Positions 38,571-49,437 of a DNA stretch of 50,636 nucleotides are shown one piece after another; position 1 is the stretch's first letter; every line of letters begins with the position of its first letter. The notes below the pieces were generated by a model, which was not told the DNA's origin, made no database searches, and saw only the letters and a program-made list of their open reading frames with translations. The position numbers and the translations under genes are program-made. Origin of the DNA: Bartonella rattaustraliani AUST/NH4. GTDB taxonomy: Bacteria > Pseudomonadota > Alphaproteobacteria > Rhizobiales > Rhizobiaceae. The stretch lies in assembly GCF_000312565.1 (NCBI RefSeq), contig NZ_CALW02000049.1, positions 1 to 50,636 on the forward strand, read 5' to 3'.

Positions 38571-40820
38571 ATGTCTGATAAAATGATTTTACCTTTTGAT
38601 AAAGAACATATTGAACCAATAGAATTACGTTCTGCTTTACAAGAGCGTTATTTGGCTTATGCACTTTCTACAATTACGCACCGTGCGTTACCTGATGTGC
38701 GTGATGGGTTGAAGCCTGTGCATCGACGTATCGTTCATGCAATGCGTTTACTTAAACTGAATCCAGGGCAATCTTATGCGAAGTGCGCACGAATTGTTGG
38801 TGATGTCATGGGGAAATTTCATCCCCATGGTGATGCATCTATTTATGATGCATTAGTGCGCTTGGCTCAAAGTTTTGCAGTTCGTTATCCATTGGTGGAT
38901 GGACAAGGCAATTTTGGTAATATTGATGGTGATAATGCTGCTGCCATGCGGTATACGGAAGCACGCATGACTGAGGTAGCTGCGTTGTTGCTTGAGGGAA
39001 TTAATGAAAATGCTATTGATTTTCGTTTAACTTATAATGAGGAAGATGAAGAGCCGGCTGTTTTACCCGGAGCTTTTCCTAATCTTTTAGCAAATGGTTC
39101 ATCAGGTATTGCAGTTGGTATGGCAACATCTATTCCACCTCATAATGTTGCCGAACTTTGTGAGGCGGCACTGCATCTGATTGCCCATCCAGAGGGAAAG
39201 GATGAAGAATTAAATCAATTTGTGCTTGGTCCTGATTTTCCAACAGGCGGTATTTTGGTTGAACCTAAAAAAAGTATTGAGGAGTCTTATCGTACCGGAC
39301 GTGGATTTTTTCGATTGCGTTCGCGTTGGCACCAGGAATCTGGTAGCCGTGGTTCTTACGCTATCGTTGTTACGGAAATTCCCTATCAAGTTCAAAAGTC
39401 GCGTCTTATCGAAAAAACAGCAGAATTATTGCTTGCACGGCGATTACCAATGCTTGAGGATATTCGTGATGAATCTGCAGAAGATATCCGCATTGTGCTT
39501 ATTCCCAAAAATCGGACTGTTGATCCTGAACTCCTTATGGAGTCTCTTTTTAAGTTGACTGATTTTGAAGTGAGATTTCCTCTTAATCTGAATGTTTTAT
39601 CTTTGGGAAAAAGACCGAATGTTCTTTCTTTGCGTGAAAGTTTGCAACAATGGCTCGAACATCGTCAAGAAGTGCTTATCCGTCGTTCTACTTATCGGCT
39701 TGGTGAAATTGATAGCCGATTAGAAACTCTTCAGGGTTATCTTATTGCCTATTTGAATCTTGATGATGTAATTCAAATTATTCGTGAAGAAGATGAACCC
39801 AAAAAAGAACTAATTGATCGTTTTAAATTAACAGAAAATCAAGCTGAAGCTATTCTTAATATGCGCTTGCGTTCTTTACGTAAGCTTGAGGAATTTGAAA
39901 TTCGTAAGGAATTTGAAGCGCTCAAAACTGAAAAAGAAAAACTGCAGAATTTGTTAGATTCCCCTCCAAAACAATGGAAAGTAATTTCTGAAGAAATCAT
40001 AAAAGTTCGTAAAATCTTTGGTCCTGATACGCTTTTAGGAAAAAGGCGTACGACATTTGAAGAAGCACCAAGGCATGATATTGATGAGATTCATCAGGCA
40101 ATGATCGAAAAAGAACCTGTTACGATTGTTCTTTCTGAAAAAGGTTGGATGCGTGCTTTGAAGGGACATTTGAGTGATTATAATACACTATCTTTCAAAG
40201 AAGGGGATTGTTTAAAGTTAGCATTTCCAGCATTCACTACGGATAAAATTGTGGCAATAAGCACTGGTGGAAAGTTTTTTTCTATTGCTGCAAATAGTTT
40301 GCCTGGGGGACGGGGCCATGGTGAGCCAATTCGTATTTTAGTGGATATGGATGATGAACACGATCTCCTTACGGCTTTTGTGTATGAGGCACAGGAAAAA
40401 CTTCTCTTAGTTTCCTCTCGTGGAAATGGCTTTATTGTATCTGCTAGGGAAGTCGTTGCGAATACACGAAAAGGCAAACAAATTATGAATGTGAAGTCTC
40501 CTGATTCGCTCAAGCTTTGTGTCCCGGTTAAAGGTGATCATGTTGCAGTGGTGGGTGAAAATCGTAAAATGCTTGTTTTTCCTATTGAGCAGATACCAGA
40601 AATGAACCGCGGTAAAGGCGTTCGTTTGCAACGTTACAAAGAAGGCGGTATTGTTGATGTTAAAACTTTTAATTTATCAGAAGGTTTAAGTTGGCAAGAT
40701 ACAGCTGAGCGTTGCTTTAATCGTCAGGCAGATGATCTCATTGAGTGGATAGGAACCCGTGCTGGGAGTGGACGTTTGGTTCCGAAAGGTTTTCTTAAAT
40801 CAGGAAAATTTACCCATTGA
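38571..40820 (+). CDS. parC: DNA topoisomerase IV subunit A
   Basis: Subunit of the enzyme that unlinks daughter chromosomes. The 749-residue length and lack of the long GyrA C-terminal beta-propeller box (QRRGGKG-type) favour ParC over GyrA. The N-terminal breakage domain has the winged-helix QRDR segment [15 protein letters not shown] (81-95) and the catalytic tyrosine Y128 in AMRYTEARM. Position 89, equivalent to Ser80 of E. coli ParC, is Ala, and position 93 (Glu84 equivalent) is Asp. The start ATG 38571 lacks a strong Shine-Dalgarno; an in-frame ATG at 38583 is possible. parE is not in the window. Confidence 0.92.
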   Translation: MSDKMILPFDKEHIEPIELRSALQERYLAYALSTITHRALPDVRDGLKPVHRRIVHAMRLLKLNPGQSYAKCARIVGDVMGKFHPHGDASIYDALVRLAQSFAVRYPLVDGQGNFGNIDGDNAAAMRYTEARMTEVAALLLEGINENAIDFRLTYNEEDEEPAVLPGAFPNLLANGSSGIAVGMATSIPPHNVAELCEAALHLIAHPEGKDEELNQFVLGPDFPTGGILVEPKKSIEESYRTGRGFFRLRSRWHQESGSRGSYAIVVTEIPYQVQKSRLIEKTAELLLARRLPMLEDIRDESAEDIRIVLIPKNRTVDPELLMESLFKLTDFEVRFPLNLNVLSLGKRPNVLSLRESLQQWLEHRQEVLIRRSTYRLGEIDSRLETLQGYLIAYLNLDDVIQIIREEDEPKKELIDRFKLTENQAEAILNMRLRSLRKLEEFEIRKEFEALKTEKEKLQNLLDSPPKQWKVISEEIIKVRKIFGPDTLLGKRRTTFEEAPRHDIDEIHQAMIEKEPVTIVLSEKGWMRALKGHLSDYNTLSFKEGDCLKLAFPAFTTDKIVAISTGGKFFSIAANSLPGGRGHGEPIRILVDMDDEHDLLTAFVYEAQEKLLLVSSRGNGFIVSAREVVANTRKGKQIMNVKSPDSLKLCVPVKGDHVAVVGENRKMLVFPIEQIPEMNRGKGVRLQRYKEGGIVDVKTFNLSEGLSWQDTAERCFNRQADDLIEWIGTRAGSGRLVPKGFLKSGKFTH

Positions 40821-40933
40821 ACTTGTAGGATATTTCCATTGGTAAATCACATAAGTATAAAAGTGAATCTTGTCATAGTCTTGTAAGAGAAGCAAAATTC
40901 CTTTTATAGCGAGTTTTTTTATTATAGCAGAGT

Positions 40934-42190
40934 CTATTGATGAGGATTGATATGATATTGCCTAAAAAGATGTCCACGTTCTGCCCATAATACAAGAGCT
41001 ATGGCAATGAGACTCAAAAAGAAAAAACCTGCTGCATTGGGCGTGGTGGTTTCATTAAATTGTTGTGCAATAAAAAAGCTAATTCCTGCACCAATGGATG
41101 TTTGCAAAAAGCCAGAGACAGAGGATGCGGTTCCAGCAACCGATCCTACGGATTCGAGAGCGAGTGTATTGAAATTAGCCATAATTCCCCCGCAGGTAAA
41201 CATGAGTATACAAAATAAAATCATGTAGAAAGGAAAAGGAATGACACCGTTGGTTAAGACGGAGCCAACAAACCAGATGCCGGAAGTCACACAAAAGAGC
41301 AAAAGCATAGAGTGTGCGATGCGTCGCATTCCAAGGTGTCCCACAAGATGAGAATTAAGGTATGAGGATAAAATTTGAAATGCTGCGCCAGCAGCAAAGG
41401 CAACGGGAAACCAGAGACCTAGATTATAGATCCCTTCGTATGTTTGTTGTGATGTATTCACGGAGATAAAGATACATCCTAAAATAATGGACGTTGCCAG
41501 CGTATAGCAAAGAGTTGTACGGTTGGTGATGACAAACCATAAATTATATTTCACTGAAGAAAAGGATAAGGAGCGTTGTGTATGAAGCGTTTCAGGTAAA
41601 CGCAGATAAATCCAAATCATCAGCCCAAAACCAATGGCTGCCATAAAGACAAAAATGAATTGCCAATGTACAAATAATAGAATGAACTGCCCTGTTGCGG
41701 GTCCAATCATTGGTGCAATAAGAAAAATCATCATAACAATAGACATGACTTCGGCCATTTTTCTACCGCTATAGAGATCACGTACCACCGAAACTGTGAG
41801 GATACGCATGGAAGCTCCTCCCATACCTTGCAGAATACGCAAAATAAGCAGTACAGAAAAACTGGATACAAATGCACAGCCAATAGCAGCAAATGAATAG
41901 AGTGCAAGACCAATAAGAATAATCTTTCGTCGTCCATAACGATCACTTATTGGACCAAAAAATATCTGTGTGAGGCCATAGCTGATAAGATAACTGAAAA
42001 TGATAAAATGCTGATCATTTTCGTTGAAAACATGCAGACTGTTCAGGATATCAGGCATTGCCGGTAGCATAATGTCTACCGCTATAGAATTAATAGCCAT
42101 GAGCGCGCCAATAAGAATAACAAATTCTTTATAGCCAATTTTCTTTCTTATCGCATCACTATGCGCTTGTTCATCAATTGCATACGACAT
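40934..42190 (-). CDS. MFS multidrug exporter, Bcr/CflA family
   Basis: A 12-helix inner-membrane proton antiporter of about 418 residues. The first helix is FVILIGALMAINSIAVDIMLPAMP with the Asp typical of the family; the loop 2-3 motif is GPISDRYGRRKIIL (motif A), followed by a RILQGMGGASMRI helix (motif B/C region). Relatives export bicyclomycin, chloramphenicol and similar compounds; the substrate here is not predictable. I chose ATG 42190 (CAGGGA seven bases upstream) over GTG 42223, which lies right after AAGGTGAGG and remains possible. It is 96 bases downstream of grxD on the same strand, with no clear link. Confidence 0.87.
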   Translation of the reverse strand: MSYAIDEQAHSDAIRKKIGYKEFVILIGALMAINSIAVDIMLPAMPDILNSLHVFNENDQHFIIFSYLISYGLTQIFFGPISDRYGRRKIILIGLALYSFAAIGCAFVSSFSVLLILRILQGMGGASMRILTVSVVRDLYSGRKMAEVMSIVMMIFLIAPMIGPATGQFILLFVHWQFIFVFMAAIGFGLMIWIYLRLPETLHTQRSLSFSSVKYNLWFVITNRTTLCYTLATSIILGCIFISVNTSQQTYEGIYNLGLWFPVAFAAGAAFQILSSYLNSHLVGHLGMRRIAHSMLLLFCVTSGIWFVGSVLTNGVIPFPFYMILFCILMFTCGGIMANFNTLALESVGSVAGTASSVSGFLQTSIGAGISFFIAQQFNETTTPNAAGFFFLSLIAIALVLWAERGHLFRQYHINPHQ

Positions 42191-42286
42191 ACGGCATCCC
42201 TGAAAAAAGTTTTCAATAAACACAACCTCACCTTAAGAGATTGAGTAACAAGCTCTACTGAGGAGTCTGAATAAAGTGAAAGACAC

Positions 42287-42619
42287 CTATGATTCATTGC
42301 AGGAAATATTTTTTTCTTTTAGGAGTTCTTGCAATTCATTATTTTGGAACATTTCTTTCACAATATCACATCCACCAATAAATTCACCTTTGATATAGAG
42401 TTGCGGAATCGTTGGCCAATTTGAATAGTCTTTAATCCCTTGACGTAATTCATTAGAGGTTAAGATATTAATCCCTTTATACTCTAGTCCTAAATAGTCA
42501 AGAATTTGAACGACTTGTCCTGAAAACCCACATTGCGGAGCATCAGGTGTTCCTTTCATGAATAAAATGACATCATTTTTTTTAATTTCGTTGTCAATAA
42601 AATCATGAACAGTGGTCAT
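42287..42619 (-). CDS. grxD: Monothiol glutaredoxin (Grx4/GrxD type)
   Basis: A 110-residue single-domain CGFS glutaredoxin that binds a glutathione-ligated [2Fe-2S] cluster as a dimer or with a BolA partner. C30 lies in PQCGFSG, with the KGTPDAP loop before it and WPTIPQLYIKGEFIGGCDI after it, the glutathione and cis-proline region. ATG 42619 follows GAGGAAT at good spacing; the longer frame to 42640 adds seven unlikely residues. bolA lies 99 bases upstream on the same strand, which fits the known physical partnership. Confidence 0.93.
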   Translation of the reverse strand: MTTVHDFIDNEIKKNDVILFMKGTPDAPQCGFSGQVVQILDYLGLEYKGINILTSNELRQGIKDYSNWPTIPQLYIKGEFIGGCDIVKEMFQNNELQELLKEKNISCNES

Positions 42620-42718
42620 TTTTATTCCTCGATATTGCAAATTTTGTAAGTGTATAATTCATGTTTGCATCCTTTTTTAATCGTATTGAATGCGTGAATG
42701 CAAGAAGAAAGTTTTAAA

Positions 42719-42952
42719 TTATTTAGAAACACTGGTTTGCAGTGCTAAAGCGTGAAGGTCATTTCCCATATTGCCCTTAAGAGCATCATAGACCATTTTA
42801 TGTTGCTGAACACGGCTTTTGCCACGAAAACTTTCAGAAACGACTTCTGCAGCGTAGTGTTCTCCATCACCAGCTAGGTCATGAATCGTTACATGTGCAT
42901 CGGGGATACCTTGGCGAATAAGTTTTTCAATGGTATGGGCATTCATTGCCAT
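42719..42952 (-). CDS. bolA: BolA family protein
   Basis: A 77-residue BolA-fold protein (class II KH-like) with the conserved HYAAEVVSESFRGKSRVQQH core, where the histidine and the loop before it can ligate a shared Fe-S cluster with a CGFS glutaredoxin. The short form without the BolA N-terminal extension resembles IbaG/YrbA. GAGGAG lies about eight bases before ATG 42952. It sits between purL and grxD, the usual Rhizobiales order. Confidence 0.92.
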   Translation of the reverse strand: MAMNAHTIEKLIRQGIPDAHVTIHDLAGDGEHYAAEVVSESFRGKSRVQQHKMVYDALKGNMGNDLHALALQTSVSK

Positions 42953-43018
42953 GAATATTCTCCTCTATTTGTTCACTTTTTGTCAGAATAGCATCAGTCA
43001 AGAGAGACGAATAACTCT

Positions 43019-45229
43019 TCATCCTTCGCTCATAAACTGTGGAAACCAACCTTCATAGGCTTTTGTGAGTTGGTCTATTGAGAGTGTTAAGACTCCATCT
43101 ATATTGAGAGAATTTCCTTCAACTATACCAAGTAGTGTGAAAGAAACTGCATTGACTTGTGCCAGTTCTTTAAGATTGTTGAGGGCATGTGGTTTGACAG
43201 ATAAGATATAACGTGCTTGATCTTCTCCAAAAAGCTCTGCATGAGGGGGGAACTTATTGCTTAATTTGGCTTTAATCCCTTTGCTCGCTTTAATAACCAT
43301 TTCTGCAAGTGCAATAGCTAAGCCTCCATCCGAAATATCATGAGCCGCATGAATAAAATCACGATGAATAACATCTCGAACAAATTCTCCATGTTTTTTC
43401 TCAAGTTGTAAATCTACATGAGGCGGTGCACCTGCATCAAGATGTAAAATATCACGTGCATAGATTGATTGCCCTAAATGAGAACCACAAGCTCCAATTA
43501 AAACAATATGATCTCCGTTTTGCATTCCACCGATTGTCCCCATTTTAGACCAGTCGTCAAGAAGACCAACACCAGCGATTGTGGGTGTGGGAAGAATTGC
43601 TTCTCCATTGGTTTCATTATAAAGAGAGACATTGCCTGAAACAATAGGGAAATTAAGGGCTCTACAAGCTTCACCAATGCCTTTAATGGCAAACACTAAT
43701 TGTCCCATAATTTCAGGTTTTTCGGGATTCCCAAAATTAAGATTGTCTGTCGCTGCGAGCGGTTTTGCACCTGTTGTGCTGATATTTCGCCAGCATTCTG
43801 CAACAGCTTGTTTTCCTCCTTCATAAGGATCAGCTTCACAATAACGAGGTGTAACATCAGAAGAAAAGGCAAGGGCACGTTTGTCGTTGTTGTTTACACG
43901 GGTGACACCTGCATCACCTCCTGGACGAATAAGAGTATTCCCTTGGATAAGGGTATCATATTGTTCATAAATCCATCGCCTTGAACTTTGATCGGCAGAG
44001 TTTAATAATGTAAGGAGTGCTTCACCAAGATTTTCGACTTGCTTAACTTCTTCTGCTTTTAGGAGTGGCTTTTTGGCAGGTTCAACCCAAGGACGATCGT
44101 AAACCGGTGCTTCATTTCCGAGTTCTTTGATTGGAAGATTGACGACTTCCTCTCCTTGATGCACAACACGAAAACGTAAATCATCAGTTGTTTTTCCGAT
44201 AAGAGAGAAGTGAAGTCCCCATTTATGAAAAATTGCAGCTGCTTGTTTTTCTAGTTCTGGTTTTAGCACCATAAGCATACGTTCTTGGCTTTCAGAAAGC
44301 ATCATTTCATAGGCTGTCATGTTTTCTTCACGAACGGGCACTTTATCAAGATTAAGCTGTATTCCTAAATTTCCTTTTGCACCCATTTCAACGGCAGAAG
44401 ATGTTAAACCTGCAGCTCCCATATCTTGGATGGCAATGACAGCACCTAAATCCATGAGTTCTAAACACGCTTCAAGAAGACATTTTTCTGTAAAAGGATC
44501 TCCCACTTGAACAGTTGGACGTTTTTCGCTGATTGAATTATCAAATTCGGCAGAAGCCATTGTTGCACCACCAACACCATCACGTCCTGTTTTAGCACCA
44601 AGATAAACAACAGGAAGTCCTACACCTTGTGCTTTAGAGTAAAAAAGGGAATTTGTCTTTGCAATACCCGCAACAAAAGCGTTAACAAGGATATTACCAT
44701 TATAACGTTTATCAAAATTGACTTCGCCTCCAACGGTTGGAACACCAAATGCATTGCTATAACCACCTATTCCAGAAACAACTCCAGAAACAAGGTGGCG
44801 TGTTCTTTGATGATCTGGAGCTCCAAATCGTAATGCGTTCATAGCTGCAATAGGACGCGCACCCATGGTAAAGACATCACGCAAAATACCACCAACACCT
44901 GTTGCTGCACCTTGATAAGGCTCAATGTAGGAGGGGTGGTTATGGCTCTCCATTTTGAAAACTACACACTGCCCTTCACCAATATCAACAACACCAGCAT
45001 TCTCACCAGGTCCTTGAATGACACATTTCCCCTCTGTTGGAAGAGTTCTAAGCCATTTTTTAGACGATTTATAGGAACAATGCTCATTCCACATTGCAGA
45101 AAAAATTCCCAACTCCGTAAATGTCGGCTCTCTTCCAATTAAGCTCAGGATATGTTGATATTCATCCTCTTTTAGTCCGTGTTGTGCAATCAATTCTGGT
45201 GTAATGGTGATGTTATTGCAAGGATTCAT
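43019..45229 (-). CDS. purL: Phosphoribosylformylglycinamidine synthase subunit PurL
   Basis: Catalytic subunit of the fourth step of de novo purine synthesis, converting FGAR, glutamine and ATP to FGAM. The 736-residue length is that of the small, three-part form that works with PurQ and PurS, as opposed to the 1300-residue fused form. Visible motifs include [22 protein letters not shown] and [15 protein letters not shown]-like sequence in the first AIRS domain pair, and DAGVTRVNN in the second. GGATAAATACTC precedes ATG 45229. purQ, purS and purC lie upstream on the same strand after a 338-base gap. Confidence 0.96.
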   Translation of the reverse strand: MNPCNNITITPELIAQHGLKEDEYQHILSLIGREPTFTELGIFSAMWNEHCSYKSSKKWLRTLPTEGKCVIQGPGENAGVVDIGEGQCVVFKMESHNHPSYIEPYQGAATGVGGILRDVFTMGARPIAAMNALRFGAPDHQRTRHLVSGVVSGIGGYSNAFGVPTVGGEVNFDKRYNGNILVNAFVAGIAKTNSLFYSKAQGVGLPVVYLGAKTGRDGVGGATMASAEFDNSISEKRPTVQVGDPFTEKCLLEACLELMDLGAVIAIQDMGAAGLTSSAVEMGAKGNLGIQLNLDKVPVREENMTAYEMMLSESQERMLMVLKPELEKQAAAIFHKWGLHFSLIGKTTDDLRFRVVHQGEEVVNLPIKELGNEAPVYDRPWVEPAKKPLLKAEEVKQVENLGEALLTLLNSADQSSRRWIYEQYDTLIQGNTLIRPGGDAGVTRVNNNDKRALAFSSDVTPRYCEADPYEGGKQAVAECWRNISTTGAKPLAATDNLNFGNPEKPEIMGQLVFAIKGIGEACRALNFPIVSGNVSLYNETNGEAILPTPTIAGVGLLDDWSKMGTIGGMQNGDHIVLIGACGSHLGQSIYARDILHLDAGAPPHVDLQLEKKHGEFVRDVIHRDFIHAAHDISDGGLAIALAEMVIKASKGIKAKLSNKFPPHAELFGEDQARYILSVKPHALNNLKELAQVNAVSFTLLGIVEGNSLNIDGVLTLSIDQLTKAYEGWFPQFMSEG

Positions 45230-45567
45230 GAGTATTTATCCATCAAATTAATCAAAAATTGAGTATTTTCATTATTTAAAATTGAGCTGTTTAGATTATA
45301 AACGATACCGTTGTTTCATTGTATGAGAATTCATAAACTTTTAACTTAAGCTTTTGGTTATTTGTTTGCTTGATCTGTAACAGTTTTTGAAGCAATTTCA
45401 GTGAAAATTTTTGAATAAATCTCCACGCGTTTATGAAAATACCTCTTTGCATATTGCGAAAAACATCCTTCATTGTACCTCTAAAATGCTTGATTTGTAA
45501 ATCTATTACGCAGGAAACGATATAGATTCTTGTTTTTTAACGATCAGATAGCACAAGCTTTTTTTCA
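45230..45567. other. 338 bp gap between purQ and purL
   Basis: A 60-codon minus-strand frame at 45291-45473 has a Lys/Phe/Gln-rich product without recognisable features or a good ribosome binding site; I do not accept it. The gap is unusually long for two subunits of one enzyme and may hold a separate purL promoter. Confidence 0.4.
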
Positions 45568-46239
45568 TCACCTATTGACCAATTCTAAAACACTTTTAAA
45601 AAGTAAACGGCCGTCAGTCCCACCGTGTGCGGGTTCAATAAAGTTTTCAGGATGAGGCATCATACCAAGAATAGTACCAGCTTTATTCATAATACCAGCA
45701 ATATCCTTTATCGAGCCATTAGGATTTGTATTTTCTGCATAACGAAAAACAATTTGCTCGTTGTCTTCCATTTGTTTTAATGTTTCATCATCAACAAAGT
45801 AATTTCCATCGTGATGGGCAACAGGACAGCGAATGACTTGTCCTTTAGAATAATAGCGAGAAAATTTTGTTTGAGCATTCGTGACTTCAAGTTTTACTTC
45901 GCGACAAACAAACTTTAATGAAGCGTTAGGCATTAAAGTACCAGGCAATAATCCAGCTTCCAACAAAATTTGAAATCCATTACATATGCCTATTATTGTA
46001 ACATCTTTTTGTGCTTTTTCACGAACAGCTTGCAAAACCGGTGTGCGTGCTCCAATTGCACCGCACCTTAAGTAATCACCATAGGAAAAACCACCAGGAA
46101 TAACAATGGCATCTACATTTGGGATTGTTGTTTCTGTTTGCCAAATTTTAATTGGTTCAATGCCTGTTATATTCTGTAGTGCTGCAATCATGTCCCGATC
46201 GCGATTGAGTCCAGGTAATTGAATGATAGCGGTTTTCAT
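45568..46239 (-). CDS. purQ: Phosphoribosylformylglycinamidine synthase subunit PurQ (glutaminase)
   Basis: Class I glutamine amidotransferase that delivers ammonia to PurL. The 223-residue protein has the nucleophile C86 in IIGICNGFQ and the His/Glu pair H196 and E198 in MPHPENF, completing the triad. It begins with [22 protein letters not shown] lies upstream of ATG 46239. purS ends 12 bases upstream, so the two are co-transcribed and form the PurSLQ complex. Confidence 0.96.
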   Translation of the reverse strand: MKTAIIQLPGLNRDRDMIAALQNITGIEPIKIWQTETTIPNVDAIVIPGGFSYGDYLRCGAIGARTPVLQAVREKAQKDVTIIGICNGFQILLEAGLLPGTLMPNASLKFVCREVKLEVTNAQTKFSRYYSKGQVIRCPVAHHDGNYFVDDETLKQMEDNEQIVFRYAENTNPNGSIKDIAGIMNKAGTILGMMPHPENFIEPAHGGTDGRLLFKSVLELVNR

Positions 46240-46251
46240 GAAGAGACCTAC

Positions 46252-46491
46252 TTAGAGAATTTCTATAGTGTAATTTTCAATGACAGTGTTTGCCAATAAT
46301 TCTTGGCACATCTGGTGAAGCTTTTGTTCTGCTGCTTCAGCTGGCTGATCATCAAGCTCAATATCAAAGACTTTTCCTTGGCGAATAGACTGAATGCCTT
46401 GAAAAGCTAAACTTTTTAAAGCACCGGCAATTGCTTCTCCCTGCGGGTCAAGAACGCTGTTTTTTAAAGTCACTGTAACGCGTGCTTTCAT
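46252..46491 (-). CDS. purS: Phosphoribosylformylglycinamidine synthase subunit PurS
   Basis: A 79-residue small subunit that bridges PurL and PurQ and helps ammonia transfer. The pattern KARVTVTLKNSVLDPQGEA, then LAFQGIQSIRQGKVFDIEL, is typical of the family. Its presence confirms that this organism uses the three-part FGAM synthetase. It lies 76 bases after purC and 12 bases before purQ on the minus strand. Confidence 0.95.
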   Translation of the reverse strand: MKARVTVTLKNSVLDPQGEAIAGALKSLAFQGIQSIRQGKVFDIELDDQPAEAAEQKLHQMCQELLANTVIENYTIEIL

Positions 46492-46567
46492 TTCTTCTTT
46501 CCTGTTGCTCGAAGCTCTTTTCTTAAAGAGATTATTAAAGAAAGGTGAAATTCTATCACCTTATTGT

Positions 46568-47332
46568 TTATTTTACTAAAACGGGCCCACTTGGTCGTGG
46601 AGGTTCATTTTCATTCATAATACCAAGACGTTTTGCAACTTCTTGGTAAGCGTCAATAAGTCCTCCCATATCACGCCGAAAACGATCTTTATCCATTTTT
46701 TCTCGTGTTTGCATATCCCAGAGTCGTGCAGAATCAGGTGAAATTTCATCAGCAAGAACAATGCGCATTGTTTCATCTTCCCATAGGCGGCCAAATTCCA
46801 TTTTAAAATCAATTAATTGGATATTAACACCCGCAAAAAGTCCAGAAAGGAAATCATTAATACGAACGGAAAGTTGCATAATATCTTCTATTTCTTGTGG
46901 TACAGCCCATCCGAAAGAAGTGATATGTTCTTCTGTAACCATTGGATCATCAAGAGAATCATTCTTATAATAAAATTCAATGATTGATTGTGAAAGAGGC
47001 GTTCCTTCTTCTAGCCCCAAACGTTTGGCAAGAGAACCGGCTGCAACGTTACGAACAACAACCTCTAAAGGAATAATCTCAACGGCTTTGATAAGTTGTT
47101 CACGCATATTTATACGCTTGATAAAATGTGTCGGAATTCCCAAACGACCAAGATGACTGAAGATATATTCTGAAATACGGTTATTTAAAACCCCTTTTCC
47201 ATCGATAATTTCATGTTTCTTTGCATTAAAAGCAGTTGCGTCATCTTTAAAAAACTGAATATAGGTTCCTGGTTCAGGTCCTTCATATAAAATTTTGGCT
47301 TTGCCTTCATAAATACGGTGGCGACGATTCAT
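46568..47332 (-). CDS. purC: SAICAR synthetase
   Basis: Phosphoribosylaminoimidazole-succinocarboxamide synthase, which joins aspartate to CAIR with ATP. The 254-residue length is normal. The N-terminal [15 protein letters not shown] loop, [17 protein letters not shown] and VVRNVAAGS segments, and the [12 protein letters not shown] motif with its metal ligands are visible. It begins the purC-purS-purQ group on the minus strand; purB, whose enzyme acts next in the pathway, lies upstream beyond one hydrolase gene. Confidence 0.96.
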   Translation of the reverse strand: MNRRHRIYEGKAKILYEGPEPGTYIQFFKDDATAFNAKKHEIIDGKGVLNNRISEYIFSHLGRLGIPTHFIKRINMREQLIKAVEIIPLEVVVRNVAAGSLAKRLGLEEGTPLSQSIIEFYYKNDSLDDPMVTEEHITSFGWAVPQEIEDIMQLSVRINDFLSGLFAGVNIQLIDFKMEFGRLWEDETMRIVLADEISPDSARLWDMQTREKMDKDRFRRDMGGLIDAYQEVAKRLGIMNENEPPRPSGPVLVK

Positions 47333-47498
47333 TGTGTTTCTCTATTGATTTGAGAGGTTTTAATAATAGTGATAAGCTATACTATCCTAATTGCTAAGAA
47401 TTCTCAATGATTGCTATCATACTTCATACAACTTTTGTTCTTGGAGTTCTCAAAAAAGGCAGGAGCTTATAAAGACAAAGAAAAAAGAGGTGCTTTTT

Positions 47499-48047
47499 TC
47501 AAATTTTTGCGAGAAAATGAGAAAAAATAATAAGACCTTCAGGCCAAGGACCATGACCAGATTCTGCGTTGATATGGCCCGATTGTCCTGCGTCAATAAA
47601 GAGCGATCCCCAATCATTGGCAAGACTTTCTGCTACTGAGAATTGACAAAATTCATCATTTTGGCTGGCAATAACAACGGAGGGGAAAGAGAGTTTCTCA
47701 CGATGATAGGGACCAAATGCCATGAAATCTTTGGGGGTTATTTTTTCATTGGAAATATCCGGAGGTGCAGCAAAAAAGGCACCTCGAACTTTTTCTGCAT
47801 CTTGTTGTGTTGCATGAAGAACGGTAGGAACGCCTAATGAGTGGGCAATAATGACAACGGGTTTTTGCGCTTGTGCAATGGCGCTTTTAACCTCATTGAC
47901 CCATTCTTCATAAACAGGTTTTGACCAATCACTTTGTTGAACGCGGCGTGCTGTAGACAGTTTTTTTTCCCATCGTGTTTGCCAATGGTTAGAACAAGCT
48001 CCTTTGTATCCAGGAACAATGAGAATATCGAGTTGATTGACTTTCAT
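47499..48047 (-). CDS. RBBP9/YdeN-type alpha/beta hydrolase
   Basis: A 182-residue serine hydrolase of the RBBP9 family (DUF-type 'Ser_hydrolase'). The N-terminal strand and oxyanion region are LDILIVPGYKGACSNHWQTR, the nucleophile is S70 in AHSLGVP, the acid is probably the Asp in ASQNDEFC, and the catalytic His is in SGHINAESGHG near residue 157. Cellular substrates of this family are poorly known. It lies 71 bases after purB and 166 bases before purC on the same strand, so it may share their transcript, but no purine role follows from the sequence. Confidence 0.85.
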   Translation of the reverse strand: MKVNQLDILIVPGYKGACSNHWQTRWEKKLSTARRVQQSDWSKPVYEEWVNEVKSAIAQAQKPVVIIAHSLGVPTVLHATQQDAEKVRGAFFAAPPDISNEKITPKDFMAFGPYHREKLSFPSVVIASQNDEFCQFSVAESLANDWGSLFIDAGQSGHINAESGHGPWPEGLIIFSHFLAKI

Positions 48048-48118
48048 GAATTGTTTCTTTCACCACAATAGATTTGTCTTTTGAGAGAGAAAATATATCT
48101 GTTTCTTGTCGATAATTT

Positions 48119-49426
48119 TTATTCTTTTCCAAAGACGCGCTGAAAAATTGTGTTGACATGTTTGGTATGATAAGAAAGGTCAAATTTTTCGCGAAGTTCT
48201 GCTTCGCTTAAAGCTTTTGTAACATCTGCATCATTGAGCAATTCTTCTAAAAAATCCTTTCCTTGTTCCCAAACCTTCATCGCATTTCGTTGTACAATCC
48301 GGTAAGAATCCTCACGGCTTATGCCAGCTTGCGTGAGTGCTAAAAGCACCCGTTGCGAATGAACAAGCCCACGGAATTTATTGAGATTTTTTTTCATATT
48401 TTCTGGATAGACAATTAAATTTTCAACAACAGATGTGAGGCGTGCAAGAGCAAAATCAAGTGTAATGGTCGCATCAGGAGCAATATAACGCTCAACAGAT
48501 GAATGCGAAATATCACGTTCATGCCAAAGTGCTACATTTTCCATAGCAGGCATTGCGAATGCACGTACCATCCGCGCCAGTCCGGTTAAATTTTCTGTTA
48601 AAACGGGATTACGTTTATGGGGCATGGCGGATGACCCTTTTTGTCCTGGTGAGAAATGTTCTTCTGCTTCAAGGACTTCTGTCCGTTGTAGGTGGCGTAT
48701 TTCTACAGCCAATCTTTCAATAGATGAAGCAATAACACCAAGTGTTGCAAAGAACATGGCGTGGCGATCGCGTGGGATGATTTGGGTGGAAACGGGTTCA
48801 ACACGCAGTCCCAAGGCTTGTGCGACATGTTCTTCAACATGCGGATCAATGTTTGCAAAAGTTCCTACAGCTCCTGAAATAGCGCAAGTAGAAATTTCTT
48901 CGCGCGCCGCAAGAAGACGTTTACGACAACGAGAAAACTCCGCATATGCAAGGGCAAATTTTATTCCAAATGTTGTTGGTTCAGCATGAATACCATGACT
49001 GCGTCCAACTGTGATTGTCTCTTTATGCTCAAACGCACGTTTTTTTAATGCTTCAAGAAGTGCATCGATATCTTTTAATAAAAGATCACTGGCACGCATT
49101 AATTGAATATTAAGCGTTGTATCTAAAACATCTGATGATGTCATACCTTGGTGGACAAATCGTGCCTCTGGTCCAATAAATTCGGCTAAGTGTGTGAGAA
49201 ATGCTATAACATCATGTTTGGTGATCGCCTCAATTTCATGAATGCGGTTTACATCAAATTGAGCAGCATTTCCTTTTTCCCAAATAATTTTTGCTGCTTC
49301 TCTGGGAATAACACCGAGCTTTGCCAAGGCATCACAGGCGTGTGCTTCAATTTCAAACCAAATACGGTATTTCGTGTCATGAGACCAAATTGCTACCATT
49401 TCAGAGCGAGAGTAACGTTCTATCAT
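48119..49426 (-). CDS. purB: Adenylosuccinate lyase
   Basis: Cleaves SAICAR and adenylosuccinate, releasing fumarate, in the two purine branches. The 435-residue protein carries the fumarase/aspartase superfamily signature GSSAMPHKRNP near residues 263-273, with TSSDVLDT and GRSHGIHAEPT for the two other active-site regions. AAGGAAAAAG precedes ATG 49426. It follows rpe by 11 bases, which suggests co-transcription with that pentose-phosphate gene. Confidence 0.96.
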   Translation of the reverse strand: MIERYSRSEMVAIWSHDTKYRIWFEIEAHACDALAKLGVIPREAAKIIWEKGNAAQFDVNRIHEIEAITKHDVIAFLTHLAEFIGPEARFVHQGMTSSDVLDTTLNIQLMRASDLLLKDIDALLEALKKRAFEHKETITVGRSHGIHAEPTTFGIKFALAYAEFSRCRKRLLAAREEISTCAISGAVGTFANIDPHVEEHVAQALGLRVEPVSTQIIPRDRHAMFFATLGVIASSIERLAVEIRHLQRTEVLEAEEHFSPGQKGSSAMPHKRNPVLTENLTGLARMVRAFAMPAMENVALWHERDISHSSVERYIAPDATITLDFALARLTSVVENLIVYPENMKKNLNKFRGLVHSQRVLLALTQAGISREDSYRIVQRNAMKVWEQGKDFLEELLNDADVTKALSEAELREKFDLSYHTKHVNTIFQRVFGKE

Positions 49427-49437
49427 AATCTTTTTCC

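Noticed and set aside
45291-45473. 60-codon minus-strand frame between purQ and purL
   Set aside because: No ribosome binding site and no family features.
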